DNA of 64,000 nucleotides from Guyanagaster necrorhizus (GCF_019112545.1 NW_025064887.1:1339023-1403022), one strand, 5' to 3'; shown: positions 19,674-31,120, counted from the first letter of the stretch. Made by a program: numbers and translations. The notes: generated by a model not told the origin, from the sequence alone.

Positions 19674-21020
19674 TTAACCTTCCATCCCACCACCATCTGC
19701 TTCTATAGCTTCTTCATCCATGCTGAAGTACATTTGAGCACTATGGTAATCCCCAACTGAGATCTTTCCTGTGCTATCTTGATGCTGATTTTCAGAAGGA
19801 CTGGCCTCTGCATTCACATATCCTGTAATACCATCTTTATCAGTGCCCTGTCTGTGTTCATCCCCAGAATGATTACCAAGAACTGGCTCTGTGTGATGCC
19901 TATACTCCTCATATAAATAGTCTCCACCAGCTTCTTCATCTGTGCTGCCATGACTTTGGGCTGAATGTTCTCCAAAGTGTAATAATGAAGCAATACTGAC
20001 ACTCCAAGTGTCATCAGAGCAAGCTTGTCCTGCTGCAACTCATCCAACAAGAAGTGTAGGTGCAACTCCCTAAAATAAAATAAATATAAGAGATTAGAGC
20101 ATCAGTTGTAAATTAAGACTCCCATATAACAGCTGCTACAGTATCTGCATAGTTTTCTTTAATTTGATTTCCACAGCTACTCAGTATAACTGTTAAAAGA
20201 GCTGCTGTGGAGTATAATAAGAAAGATTCAACAAGGATTTCAATTACACTCTTATAGGATTGAATACCCATTCCTCTCTGGTTTGTACCACCAACAGTAA
20301 TGATCCAATATATGATTAGAAGTGTGCAGAGTAATGTTGTTGATAGACTGAAAGAATAGTAAACAGTGACCCATTTTTGTGCCACTGCATCAGAGATTAT
20401 ACTCTGAATATTATTGGTAGTATCATGCATAATATGATATATATTTATGACCCTTGCAGCTTTATTATCTATAAGCATTTTGAGAAGACATACTGAATAG
20501 ATCATATCAATTGTAATAATTGTGCAGATGATTGAAAGAATGACAATTATTCAGTATCACCAAATCTATAATATACATAAGTACCCATATAGTTGTTTGT
20601 ACTGAGTTCAACAAGCACAGTCCATGAATTTCACTCATTGTTTATAAAGGCATTTTGTATGAATTGCCAGTAAAATGAGGCATCTAATATCTCCAGAATA
20701 TAAAAACATAGAAGCACAATAATCATTGGATAGATTGCTCTTCTATGCTGGGAGATTTTAGTTGAAACTAAATTCTGATTTTAGTCACTGTCCATAATAT
20801 ATAGTATTTCACCTACAAATAGTCTATAAGGTGACAATTAGAATTCCTGTATAAATATCTGTATAATATTATAATAAGAATAATTTAGTTTTTTTAAAAA
20901 ATAAAACTTGCTATCACAAAAGATTTCTAGAATCATAATATTAGAATATAAATCAAAAATTTGGAATATTGCTTGTATATCTCCAGTTGAGAGATCTGGA
21001 ATTTCTATTGGTGTTGACAT
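19674..21020 (-). pseudogene. Ruined 7-TM (GPCR-like) membrane protein gene of basidiomycete type
   Basis: The - strand starts MSTPIEIPDLSTGDIQAIF at 21020, the usual opening of a large Basidiomycota family of seven-helix membrane proteins. Further on are DAVAQKWVTVYYSFSLSTTL, LLCTLLIIYWIITVGG, VIEILVESFLLYS, and, after an intron ending just before 20,051, GVAPTLLVG-stop-VAAGQACSDDTW. The family has GRVAAGHA(R)PDDSW there, so the stop at 20040-20042 is CGA changed to TGA and the Cys is probably CGx changed to TGx. Several more stops and frame breaks occur between 20,510 and 20,900. The last exon then stays open to a TAA at 19674-19676. Seen: relic and stops. Known: family pattern. Inferred: the gene died from the same CpG decay as the neighbouring transposons, not from an insertion. 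Confidence 0.8.
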
Positions 21021-22343
21021 TTTGAGAGAGATTTAGAATGACTGCAGTTATTGAAGAACTCACTGCTTTTATAGAAAAAATCACTCTAAATGATTATCAG
21101 TTGATCATGTAACCAGTAATACTGATTGTTACAGATTCTATAAAGCAATATGAAAAAAATTTTCATCATGATGAATGAGATTGAGATTCTATCTTGTTAC
21201 AGACCTGAAACTTTTGTTGTGTCAATAATCAGTTGATATTATTTTATATTTTATTAAAATCTGTAGCCCAATACACTAGAGATAGATAGGAACTGAGATT
21301 TAAACTCTGAAAGATTGAGCACACTTCAGGCTGTTGAACTGATATTGTATATCAGTAATGATTGTCCTAACTTTCAGCTTCTAATCATGACTTTTTAGCC
21401 CTTAAACATGACTTACTAATGCTTAGTAAGTTGACACTTATAAAACCCTGATGATCCCAATGATCTCTAATGAACTCAGCCTCAGCCATGGAGAAACCTT
21501 GTTAAGGCCCTATAACACCACAGATAATGCATGCATAATTACATTGTACTGTGTTTTTACTTATCATCATATAACACACAGCTGATATTGGCATGCTGAT
21601 CACACAGAGTGACTGTGAAACAGTGTGATCTTTGCTAGGACAACTGCAGCTCACACAATGCTCACTGTAGCAATGATATTGTGGACAGATATGTTGAGAA
21701 TGATGGTTTCACAGCCACTCTGTTGTTTGTTTCACATATTTAATTTTTGTGTTGATTGTTACTACTTTTTGGCTTCATACCACCACCACCTACATATTAG
21801 TCCATGAATATACAGTTGACTATCTTGAAATGCATGATATGAAAATGCATAATCTGACTTTGCATACAGATTAGGCTGAAACCCAGTCAGAAAGCAGGAA
21901 AATGAACTAGAAATGCATATGGTTCTAGTCCTGGATATGCATTGTCATATTCAAAATTGTAATAAGCTAATATGACATTGTGCATGTATTAAAACAATAA
22001 AGAACATAATTTGTTTGTACAGATTATAACAAACATGAAAAAAAATATTGTAAAGTGGCTCAGCTTATATCTCAATAAACATGCCTCCTGAACCAACATG
22101 AAAACCACATGCTAAATCTGAGAATCCATATGAGTGCACAAAACAGAAGGAGAAAGTTCTAACTTACAAATCATCAGCTCAGCCTCTGAAGCAGATCTTC
22201 TGCCTGCAGCTCACAATAGGAGACTGGCTTGTAGTGTTGATGACTATCCTTCCCACCAACATGCTGACATTGTGGCACATTTCACAAATTGGAAGGAAGA
22301 TGTGCTGCTCTTTACACAATCAACTCTTTCATAGATGAGCTTA
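21021..22343. other. AT-rich filler with copia LTR-like pieces
   Basis: No intact gene. Around 21,690 a segment TGTTGAGAATGATGGTTTCACAGCC recurs near 31,303, and around 21,805-21,830 an inverted partial copy of 30,085-30,130 occurs, both probably copia LTR pieces. The right end belongs to the sequence interrupted by element A. Confidence 0.4.
22081..22343 (+). pseudogene. Possible decayed gene, left part, cut by element A
   Basis: Open from 22134 for 66 codons with protein-like composition (HADIVAHFTNWKEDVLLFTQ), and another frame opens from the ATG at 22081. Element A's target duplication lies at 22344-22348. The sequence right of the element (from 29,845) is again protein-like but in a shifted frame. 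Family not recognised; frameshift or an intron may separate the parts. Confidence 0.3.
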
Positions 22344-22348
22344 TTTGA

Positions 22349-22806
22349 TGTTAGACCCAAGTCACATGTGATCAGAACATGTGATAAACTGATGCTGTAT
22401 TGAGTTTGTACAGTCATGTCAGAGTTCACTATTTATATCTGTTGACCAAATGCTTCAAGGCCCATAGAATCAGCTCAAGAGTGAAGTGGTATAAAATAAA
22501 CTTTAGCTTGAAGCTGAGGTTATACAGTGAGAGCTATTCTACTTATATACTACTCATCCATTGAGATAAATATACTACTACTTATTGTGTTCATTCAAGT
22601 CTTTGTGTCCATTGTCCTTGGGTGTTGCTACTATTTACAAAAAGGTTGTTGTGCATCATTGAGAATTATTATTGCATCAGAAGACAATAGCAGACATGGC
22701 TTGTTGTGATGATAAAGCCCATTCCACAGTCTTAAGCACTGGTCTAGATGCTCTGACTAAGCATGAATAGGGGTTAAAATGAAGAAAAGTAGGAAAAATC
22801 ATAACA
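22349..22806 (-). repeat. Element A 3' LTR (left), 458 bp
   Basis: Ends TG..CA. Pairs with 29412-29844; where the copies differ, the left copy often has TG and the right CA, or the reverse. The 24-bp length difference comes from an ATCCATTGAGATAAAT-type segment near 22,556. Confidence 0.93.
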
Positions 22807-22818
22807 TTACCCCCTCTT
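22807..22818 (-). promoter_or_regulatory. Element A polypurine tract
   Basis: On the - strand AAGAGGGGGTAA abuts the 3' LTR, as expected for plus-strand priming. Element B has the related AAAGAGGGAGTAA at 31797-31809. Confidence 0.8.
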
Positions 22819-22839
22819 TAAGACCATTGTCCTGATGGC

Positions 22840-25800
22840 TTAATTTAAAGATGTTTCATAGTCATATATTGCATCTGCAGTGTTCATATATTTTTCATTG
22901 ACCCACTGGTTAGATTCCAGGCTATAACCCTTTCAACTAACCAAATAATCAATGGTTGTCATCATTTCTCCTCCCTGTGTGTGGATTTTATGTAAACAGT
23001 GATTAAAGATCTGATCAATTTTGTAATATTCTTTGTTGTTGATCAGATCTGAAGGAGAAGGTGGAGGACATTCTTGACTGGAGAATGTGAGTGCTACAAA
23101 TGGCATGAGGAGAGATTTGTTAAAAACATCATGGATTTTCCAGTTGTTTGGGAGGCAGAGTTTATAGATGGAGGCACTGACTTTTGTGATAATAGAAAAA
23201 GGCCTGGTGTGCTTGTTGACAAGTTTTTGTTTTGGGCATGAAAGGTGCAGATTGGTGGTATCCAGCCAAATCTTATCAGAGATGCTATAAGTGTGGACAG
23301 CCATTTAGTGCTTGTTGTATTGGCATTTCATTGAAGAGGCAGCTTTCTTAAGGGCAGTACATATCTCATCATGAATTTGGGACATAATATATGTGAAGTT
23401 GAAGGAGGCAGGAGTGGAGGTGTGTATATGTTCAGTATGAAAAACATTAGGGTGGTGGCTATAGTTGATGAAGAATAGAGTTTTTCTGGTTGCTGAGTGG
23501 ACATGGTTGTTGTGTTAAAATACAGCAAGGGCAAGCCACTTGACCCAATCATCTTGTTAATAATTGATAAAAAGATGAAGGTACTTTTCAATCTCTTGGT
23601 TGGCATGCTCTATTTGTCTATCTGTCTGCAGATGGTATGCTATAGAAGCATTTTGCTGAATGTTTAAGAGCTGGTATAAGTTGTTGAGGAATTTTGAGAT
23701 GAATTGAGGTCTTTGGTCAGAGATTACAACTTGGAGCATACTATATTTAGCATAGACTTCATCATGAAGGATTTTTGCTCACCCTTCTGAAGTTAACTCT
23801 ATTGAGCATGCAATCAGAATGATTGCTTTTGAGAACTGGCTGACAATGATTATTATAGCATCATAGCTATTACACTCCAGTAGGCCAGTGATCATATCAA
23901 CAGAAATGTGCATTCATGGTAATTGTGGTACTTCATTTGGATGTAGGAGGGCAGTCTATAATTGAGTCATAGACTTTTCTTTCTGGCATGTCTTGCATTC
24001 TTTTATGTATTTTTTGATATCTTGTCCTATCTTCAGCCATTAGTACTTGTGAAGAATGAGTTTTTTGGTTTTTGTGACCCTCAGATATTTTGCTGTAGTA
24101 TAATTATAGTATATGGTAATGATCTCCCCTCCAAAGCTGTTGATCTCTGGGAATGTAGATCCACCCATCATAGCAGATCAGGCCTTCTTCCTTCATTATC
24201 CCTCTCTCATGATTGAGTGATAAGGCCACTCATTGGTCTCACTTACTGTTATCTCTTGTGGCACTTTTGATCTGCTCATGAATCTTCTCCTCTATAGGCA
24301 TGATCATCACTTGGAAGTGTTCAGGTTTGAGCAAAACCACACCATTATTATTATCTTCTCCTTGATTGTGATCACTCCATCTGCTAAGCAAATCTGCTTT
24401 CTTGTTTGCTGCTTCAGCCTTGTGATAAAGAGTGTAGTCATATTCAGAAAGTTCCATTACTCATCTTGCTTATTGGCAGTTGAGCTTTTGGAGAAGTTGA
24501 AAGTACCAGAGATTTTGGTGGTCAGTCCAGATCTCAAAGGTTTGAGTTGCCCTGATCAAGTAATGCTGTCATTTGGCCAGAGTGAGCATTATAGCTAGGA
24601 GTTCTTTATTGTAAATCTTATAGTTATGCTCTATGACTGTTGATGCCTTAGAGAGGAAGACAACCAGCTACCACTTCCCATCTTGTTCCTGGGAGAGTAT
24701 AGTATCAATGGCTCTCTCACTGGAGTCTGCCTCTACTCTGAATTTCCCTTCCTGCATTGGTATAGCAAGGATAATATCTTCAGTGAGTCATCATTTGAGA
24801 TTATCAAATGCTATTTGTTGTGATTGTCCTCAGCTCCAGAGAGCATTCCTAGTAAGTTATGTCATAGGCTGGACAATCTTGCTGTAGTTCTAAATGAACT
24901 GCCAATAAAAGTTTGTGAATCCTAAGAAGAATTATAATTCCTTCTTCTTTGTTGGCACTGGCCACTCTATTACTCTGACTACTTTGACTGGGTCTATCTG
25001 TATACTTTCTTTGCTAATAATTACTCTGAGGTACTTGGTCTCCAGAACCTTGAACTCACACTTCTTGGCCTTGAGGAACAATTTATGCTTCCTCATTAAT
25101 GCAAGTACCTAGCAGATCAATCTGTGGTGTTCCTCCTGATCCTGGAATATGATGAGAATGTCATTGAGGTATATTGTGACCCTTCTGATAGCAATGAGGT
25201 TCTTGAAAATATCATTCATCATCCACTGGAAGATTGCTGATGAGTTTGTCAGTCTAAAGAATATCACCATAAGCTTAAAGAGTCTTTGGTTTGTTTGGAA
25301 GGCCACCTTCCATTCATTGCCTTCTTTAATCTGAATATTATTGTACCCCTATCTGACATCTAGCTTGGTGTAATACCTAGCTCCATGAAGCTTATTCATA
25401 AGCTTTAAGATCAAAAAAAGTGGATAATGATTCTTAGTCATCATCTCATTTAGCTTCTGATAATCCTGTACTGGTTGGAGTTTGCCATCTCTCTTTTTGA
25501 CAAAGAAGAAGGGAGAAGCCATTGGAAATTTTGAAGGTCTGATCTGCCCACTAGAGAGGTTCTCATCTAGAAACTTATTGAGTTTCTGTTGTTTATAATT
25601 GCTGAGAGGGTAGGTTTTGCAATTGAGATTCACATTGGCATTAGAGATAAGTTTGATAGCATAGTTCTATAGTTTCAGTTCTGGTAGTTCATCAAAACTT
25701 TTTTTATTGAATAGATTCTGATAATTCTATGCCTATTCCAAAACCATCTCTTCAAATGTCTTTTTCTCTTTATTAGCATTAGCTCTAGCTGCTAGGTCAT

Positions 25801-26330
25801 TAGCATAGTGTATGGCCCAGACATGCAGTGCCTGTTTCATATCCACTGTGAGGATGGTCTCACTGTCCTTCATCTCTTCATCTCATCTGTCTTCAGAGTC
25901 TTCATTAGATAACTCAAAAGAGATCTTTCTGCATCTGCATTGTGCAAAAGTGATCTGTCTGGTCTTCCAATTGGCTAAGGGATTATGTCAGATGAGCCAG
26001 TTGTGACTCAGGAACACTTCTTTGGTTCTCAGATCAGTGACAGCCAGATCAATCTGTTTAGAGTGATTGCCAATAGTTAGATGCAGTTTAACAAATTCAG
26101 TTATCAAGCTGGCTTGGTTTTTGGTCCCATCCATATTATAGACTGGTATGGACAGTTGCTCTAGTAGGAAGCTGATGTTTGTTGACAAAAGCATGATTGA
26201 TGGAACTGCTAGTGCATCTGCTATCGATCAAAGCAGTCACTACATACATGGATCAATTTGTAAGGATCTCAATCTGAGCTCTGGTAGTCAGATTTTATCC
26301 TGAGGTTTTGGTCCTCCTAACATATCTTTA
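22840..26330 (-). pseudogene. Element A pol: protease, RT, RNase H, integrase, chromodomain
   Basis: Readable blocks on the - strand: protease ALIDSRCTSSSINHAF (~26.23-26.18 kb; the catalytic Asp-Ser is kept, Gly changed to Arg); RT KNHYPLF, LDVRxGYNNIQI and TIYLNDILI (25160-25171, second Asp-pair residue changed to Asn); RNase H LSEYDYTLYHKAEAANKKAD; integrase ISDQRPQFISKFL and AYHLQTDRQIEHANQEIEKYL; GPF/Y-like module PFSIITKVSASIYKLCLP; chromodomain YLVS-stop-KGYSLESNQWV, ending at a stop at 22840. The chromodomain places the element among chromoviruses, whose integrases read histone H3 methylated at Lys9. Trp-to-stop and Arg-to-stop changes are frequent. Confidence 0.88.
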
Positions 26331-26799
26331 GGGCCTTCAGAGTTTATTGAGCCATTTCAGTGCTCAGTATAATTCTGCTCTTCTCATTCCATTGACCATT
26401 TCATCAATTACTTCTTTAGTCTGAGTCTTATGCATTTAATTCTTGAGTACTGCTTTGGCTGTTTCCTCTGTTGAGGCATTTTTAATGGCTCACCATGTTC
26501 ATTCAGTATTGAATGGCTTAAGCTATTTAGTGGGGGTCTCTCCCTCTGTTCAGCCTATAGGCATTTGAGTTCTTGTTTTAGGCAATTCTTTGGTGATATG
26601 TGCAGTGATAGAAGATTCAGGTATATTTGAATGCATGCATAATTTAGATATAGAAGTAACTATAGAAGTACTATTAGTCTACCTAGTGGCTGTTTGTTGC
26701 ACACTGTAAAGTCCTTTAGCTGACCTAGTGGAATTGTACACTAATCAGCTCCACCTTTTATCTCTTCAATCTTTGTATTCCCACTGAGTTCTTCTTCTT

Positions 26800-29353
26800 T
26801 CTGTAATGTAGCAATCTGCATCTATATGTCTTCCTGAGTTTGTTTCTTCTTCAGGCAGTCTTATGATAGGTGTCCCTTCTGTCTGCAATTGAAACATTTT
26901 CCTTCCTTCTTTAGCTGATCTATATCCATCAGCTTCTTGCTTCCTGTGTATGTTATTCTGGTTCTAGTCTTCTGAGTCTCATATAAAGGGGTATTAGTCA
27001 TTGAAGTGCTTGTTTTGGAAGTGCTGGCCTGATTGCCAGGCTTCAAGTTCATACTTTCAGGCTGGCCTAGTTTTTAGTACTCCTGCAGATTGAATTGCTC
27101 TGCTTTCTGGTGCTGTCACTCCTTGTACATCTCAATGACCCTTTCCTTTTAGACATCATAACCCTTCAGGATATTCATCCCAATGTCTGATATCATCTTG
27201 ATATAAGAGAGTGGTGCATCCTGCTTGAGTGCTTCAATCATTCACCCATCATTATTGATGTCATCTCAGATTCTGGTGAGCTTTGCAAGCCATTCTAACT
27301 TATCAAAGTACTCAGTAGCCAACTTATCACCCATCTTATACTCTTTGATCTTTGATTTATGTACTTCTTGTACTGCAGAGTCAATAAACTTGTTGTTGAG
27401 CATTTGTTTGAAGACCAACCAGGATGGCAGTCAATGATGCTGCCTGGTTGTGGAGTAGAAGTTCAAGGAGATGAGAATCCACTATATCTTGGCCTTATCT
27501 TCAAGGTAGGATGAGGCAAATGCTACTCTATTCATATCAGTTCCTAGCAAGGTGGCATAGACCTCAAAGTATTATTCAGCTGAATATCAAACTTGGACTT
27601 GTACTTTGGCAAGTTGGCAAGTTGATCTTTTAAATGTCTCCTGTTATAGATGGTAATAGCATGTTTAGTGGCAGAATATTGTAAAATATCCCACCACTCT
27701 GCATTTTCTGCATAAATATACTTTTGTCTCATGTTTGATGCTAGCTATTTAGTATCTTTCTATAAAAATACCATCCTCTCCTGATATAACTCCAAATATT
27801 CCTTTTTTCTATTTCACTGGATTTTCTCCAACAGTGCTTCTTCATCTGTATCTTTTTTGGCATACTCCCATTCTCCCCACTTAAGAGAGACATCCTGGAC
27901 CCTCTCTTTGTTATTCTCATCTGCATTGTCCTCCTCTTTCTCACTGTCCTTGGCAGAGTAGTTGTTATGTGGGTTGTAAGTGGGTGATATCTAGGATCAA
28001 ATGATTGATGAGGAGCTGGTCAATGTTTTGATTGATAGTGTTGAGACTGGGTCAGGCAGGAGACTGCTCAATGGGCCTGGCACCAATCTTGATGTTGCCT
28101 CTATAGCCACTCTACACTCTGCACTCCTCCAATTTTCAGCAATATCAGCAAAAGTTTTGATAGAACTGGGGATTGAGGAAGAGAGCTGCAATCCTTCCTC
28201 TCAGGAATCTTTAGAGACCATGGTCAGAAACATGAGCATTGAGAGAAACTCTAAGCCTATAGATATTGAGGATGGAGTTGGTGTTTGAGGGAATAGTACT
28301 TATATCAGTGATACTGGTTGTTCTAGTAGGGAGATAATAGTGCTGCCTTGTGGCCTCACTGGGAGTGACAGCTTCAGCTGATCCTGCTCATGGATCAGTA
28401 CTAGTGGAGATGCTAGACTCTCTGAATGGAAAGCTGGTTAATTATGTTTGTAGTCTGTACCAGCTGGGGTTTGCTGATCTCCAGATGGCCACTTTAAGCT
28501 CTCACTGTTGTCATCTATACTGGCAGTCATACTGCTCTTTATCATGTGCATTCTGTCATCAGACCTGCTCAGCCTCAACCCACTCAGGATTGGCTTCTGC
28601 TGCTCTGATTTCTTCTGTAGTAAAATCCTCTTCATACCTCTGGAGCTCATCTTCAACAGTTGGTTCTTGAGACCCTCACTCTCTTTCTAGCTCTATATCC
28701 TGAAAATAGAGGTCTCCATGCCAGGAAAGGGTCAGGCTTGACTCCAGTGTTGCATATAGCAAGTTGTGTCTGGAGTCTATGGGCAAAACAGGTTGGGGTC
28801 CTGTAGCCACCTGAGTGGCATCAAGAGAGTCCTGAGCACAGTTTCCAATCTCATGCTTGACTGGTGCAGTAGAAGGGTTGAAGGATGGCTCATCATTGAA
28901 GAAGTTGTTGGGGAGGTCTTTGTCCTTGTAGTTTGAGACTGGAGGGAAGCCTGGTGGGACTCACAGGTTCTTGAACCCTGTGAGGTGATTGTCATTGTTT
29001 CTGCTAGCCATTCATTGGGGTTGAGAGAGATACCTGTATCTCTCTTCTTCCAGAGTGCTCCTCAAATGCAGACTGCTAGTCTCAGCTTCAGGTATAAGTC
29101 TGATCAGAGGCTGAAAGGAGACTCTGGTAGAAGAAGAGGTGTTGTGGAAGGGGAGGTTGGATGTGACATTGCATAAAATATGTTGTACTTGCTGGAAAGC
29201 TTGGTAGTGTCTGACTATCCAAGCTATTACTGATTATCATCCTCAGCAAAGTTGTATGATTGCCAATAAGCCTAAAAGCATTCCAATGATGGAAGCTAGA
29301 AGCTTGAAGAAGTTGTCTGTGAGGTCAGGAGTGGCAGTGTTCAATGGTGGCAT
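26800..29353 (-). pseudogene. Element A gag
   Basis: The - strand start MPPLNTATPDLTDNFFKLLA at 29353 is shared with B (MPAINITTTDLTDEFFKLLA), C, D and E, which defines the family's Gag N-terminus. A hydrophobic stretch follows (ASIIGMLLGLLAIIQL), unusual for Gag. Then come acidic and Ser-rich parts, a capsid-like region (27.7-27.0 kb) and the zinc knuckle CFNCRQKGHLS-stop-DC near 26.88 kb. Many stops. Confidence 0.75.
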
Positions 29354-29397
29354 TCAGTTTTCTTTATGCTTATTGTGTGTAAGGAAAGAGAAGCAGA

Positions 29398-29410
29398 AGC
29401 TTTGAGCTAA
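29398..29410 (-). promoter_or_regulatory. Element A self-priming site (primer-binding site)
   Basis: The + strand reads AGCTTTGAGCTAA two bases before the 5' LTR. Its exact reverse complement TTAGCTCAAAGCT lies inside the same LTR at 29566-29578, where the transcript should begin. No tRNA-complementary site is found next to the LTR. See the finding on self-priming. Confidence 0.7.
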
Positions 29411-29411
29411 T

Positions 29412-29844
29412 TGTTAGATCTAAGTCACATGTGATCAGAACACATGATAAACTGATGCTGTATTGAGTTCATACATTCATGTCAGAGTTCACTATTTGTA
29501 TCTGTTGACCAAATGCTTTAAAGCCTATAGAATCAGCTCAAGAGTGAAATGGTATAGAATAAGCTTTAGCTCAAAGCTGGGATTATACAGTGAGAGCTAT
29601 CCTACTTATATACTACTACTTATTGTGTTTATTTGAGTCTTTATGCTTATTATCCTTAGGCATCACTACTATCTGCAAAAAGGTTGTTGTGTGTCATCAA
29701 AGGTTGTTATTGCATTGGAAGACAATGATGGATGCAGCTTGTTGTGATGATAAAGCCTGTCCCACAGTCTTAAGCACTGGTCTAGACACTCTGACTAAGC
29801 ATGAATAGGGGTTAAAACAAAGAAAAGTACAAAAAATCATAACA
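29412..29844 (-). repeat. Element A 5' LTR (right), 433 bp
   Basis: TG..CA ends, followed by TTTGA (29845-29849). On the - strand a TATATAAG box at 29612-29605 lies 34 bases upstream of AGCTTTGAGCTAA (29578-29566), so the transcript start falls at or close to the self-priming 13-mer. Confidence 0.92.
29605..29612 (-). promoter_or_regulatory. TATA box of element A 5' LTR
   Basis: TATATAAG on the - strand, the same box at the same distance in LTRs of related copies (for instance ATATAAGT in D at ~56,850). Confidence 0.6.
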
Positions 29845-29849
29845 TTTGA

Positions 29850-29990
29850 AAGCTGAAAGCATTTTATATTTCACAAAGTGACCAGAGTGGATTAGTATTA
29901 CAGCTGAGAAAGTTGAGAGGAGTATTATTCAAGGAGATACATGGAAAGCTGACCCCAAAACTGCTCACAGCATTTTGAGGCAATGATGAC
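29850..29990 (+). pseudogene. Possible decayed gene, right part, beyond element A
   Basis: From 29,846 a frame reads AESILYFTK-stop-PEWISITAEKVERS and on to KADPKTAHSIL, with the internal stop TGA (a possible former CGA). Removing element A and one target copy joins this to 22081-22343, but the better-looking frames on the two sides are off by one. Family unknown. Confidence 0.3.
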
Positions 29991-30182
29991 AACATAGAGG
30001 TGAATTAAATAATGTTGCACAAGTTATATATCACAATATATGCTATTTTGATTCTGCATAAATCTATAAATGCATATGATTTTAGTAGCTCCTGACTATA
30101 TATATTTTGAAATAGTCAACTGTATGTTTGTTTAAGCTATATCCACTATATTCTTTGTGTCTGCTAATATTTATTTTGAACA

Positions 30183-31120
30183 GGTTATAGGCCCTATACT
30201 GCTTTAGCCTTCTAACACACATTTGCTTGACTCCTAAATCATCATCATCACCTTATCATTCTTTCCATCAGTAGATCTATGGCTCTGACTACCATGCCTT
30301 ATGCCTAAACCATGCTGTTTTTATTCTTATTTGTGCTTTACTCTATATCATTCTCATTATTATCACTATGTCTTCTAATTTAAAATACAATGTTGAGAAA
30401 CTTGATAACACCAACTACTATGACTGGACTTATGCTCAGAAGCTCCAGCTCATCAAAAAGAGGCTCTGAGACACTGTTAATAGGAATGACTCTAAGTCTC
30501 TAGAATCTTTCAATCATGCTATGGTAAAGACATGGATTAGAAAGAATGAGAAAGTGTTGGCTACTATTGTCAGCAATATTCACAAGTCTCAGTACCACCT
30601 TACTCACTCCACTATCATCTCCAAGATGACCTGAGATGCTCTCAAGAAATATCACACTATGACAGGTCTGAGTAGTATTATCATGATATAGAAGCAATTG
30701 TTTAAGATGAAGAAAGCTGAGAAAGGAGTCAGTTTGTGAGACCATATTAGAATGATTCAGAGCACAGTTAACAAGCTCAAGTAGCTGAGAGAAGATTGCT
30801 TAGATTGCTAAGTCATCACCACCATTATAGAAACTCTTATCATTGTATTAAATTCTCATCTCAGCCACAACAAACTTGAGCATGCTATCTCATGCATTTT
30901 CAATAAGAAAGTCTGCCAAAAAAAAGAGTATGATCATGCTACTGCCATTTTGAGCTCATTAATGATATCAGATCAAGTACTTCTTGCTTCTGCTTGTCAC
31001 ACACCAATCAATTGTTCCATCATCACTTGCCACACATATAGACAAAAGAGCCACTTCAAGAATAAATATGGAGTATTCTCATTTAATCAAATTTCTGCTA
31101 CAGCCAATATCAACATAGCT
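30183..31120 (+). pseudogene. Ty1/copia relic: decayed primer site and UBN2-type gag
   Basis: GGTTATAGGCCC at 30183-30194 is the same half-tRNA-iMet primer site as in the small element at 6522, with one G-to-A change. From the ATG at 30368 a Gag of the UBN2 type reads on the + strand: KLDNTNYYDWTYAQKLQL, then STIISKMT-stop-DALKKYHTMTGL and HNKLEHAISCIF. At least six stops (mostly TGG to TGA/TAG or CGA to TGA) break it. No knuckle or pol follows; the relic ends before the LTR at 31,337. Confidence 0.75.

Larger units (their letters stand above)
22344..29849 (-). mobile_element. Chromodomain Ty3/gypsy element A, complete ends, coding on - strand
   Basis: LTRs at 22349-22806 (458 bp, 3' LTR) and 29412-29844 (433 bp, 5' LTR) start TGTTAG and end ATAACA, with a perfect 5-bp target duplication TTTGA at 22344-22348 and 29845-29849. 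In transcription order (right to left) come the self-priming site, gag from 29353 with a CCHC knuckle at ~26.9 kb, protease (IDSRCT, ~26.22 kb), reverse transcriptase (25.6-25.0 kb, catalytic box YLND instead of YLDD), RNase H (~24.5 kb), integrase (23.7-23.0 kb) and a chromodomain next to the purine tract. Stops interrupt every domain, so it is dead. The LTRs differ by many transitions plus a ~24-bp indel. This is the best-delimited copy of the family and the reference for B to E. Confidence 0.93.

Noticed and set aside
28001..28288. 95-codon + strand frame in element A
   Set aside because: It is the antisense of gag; the CpG-poor composition removes stops in antisense frames.
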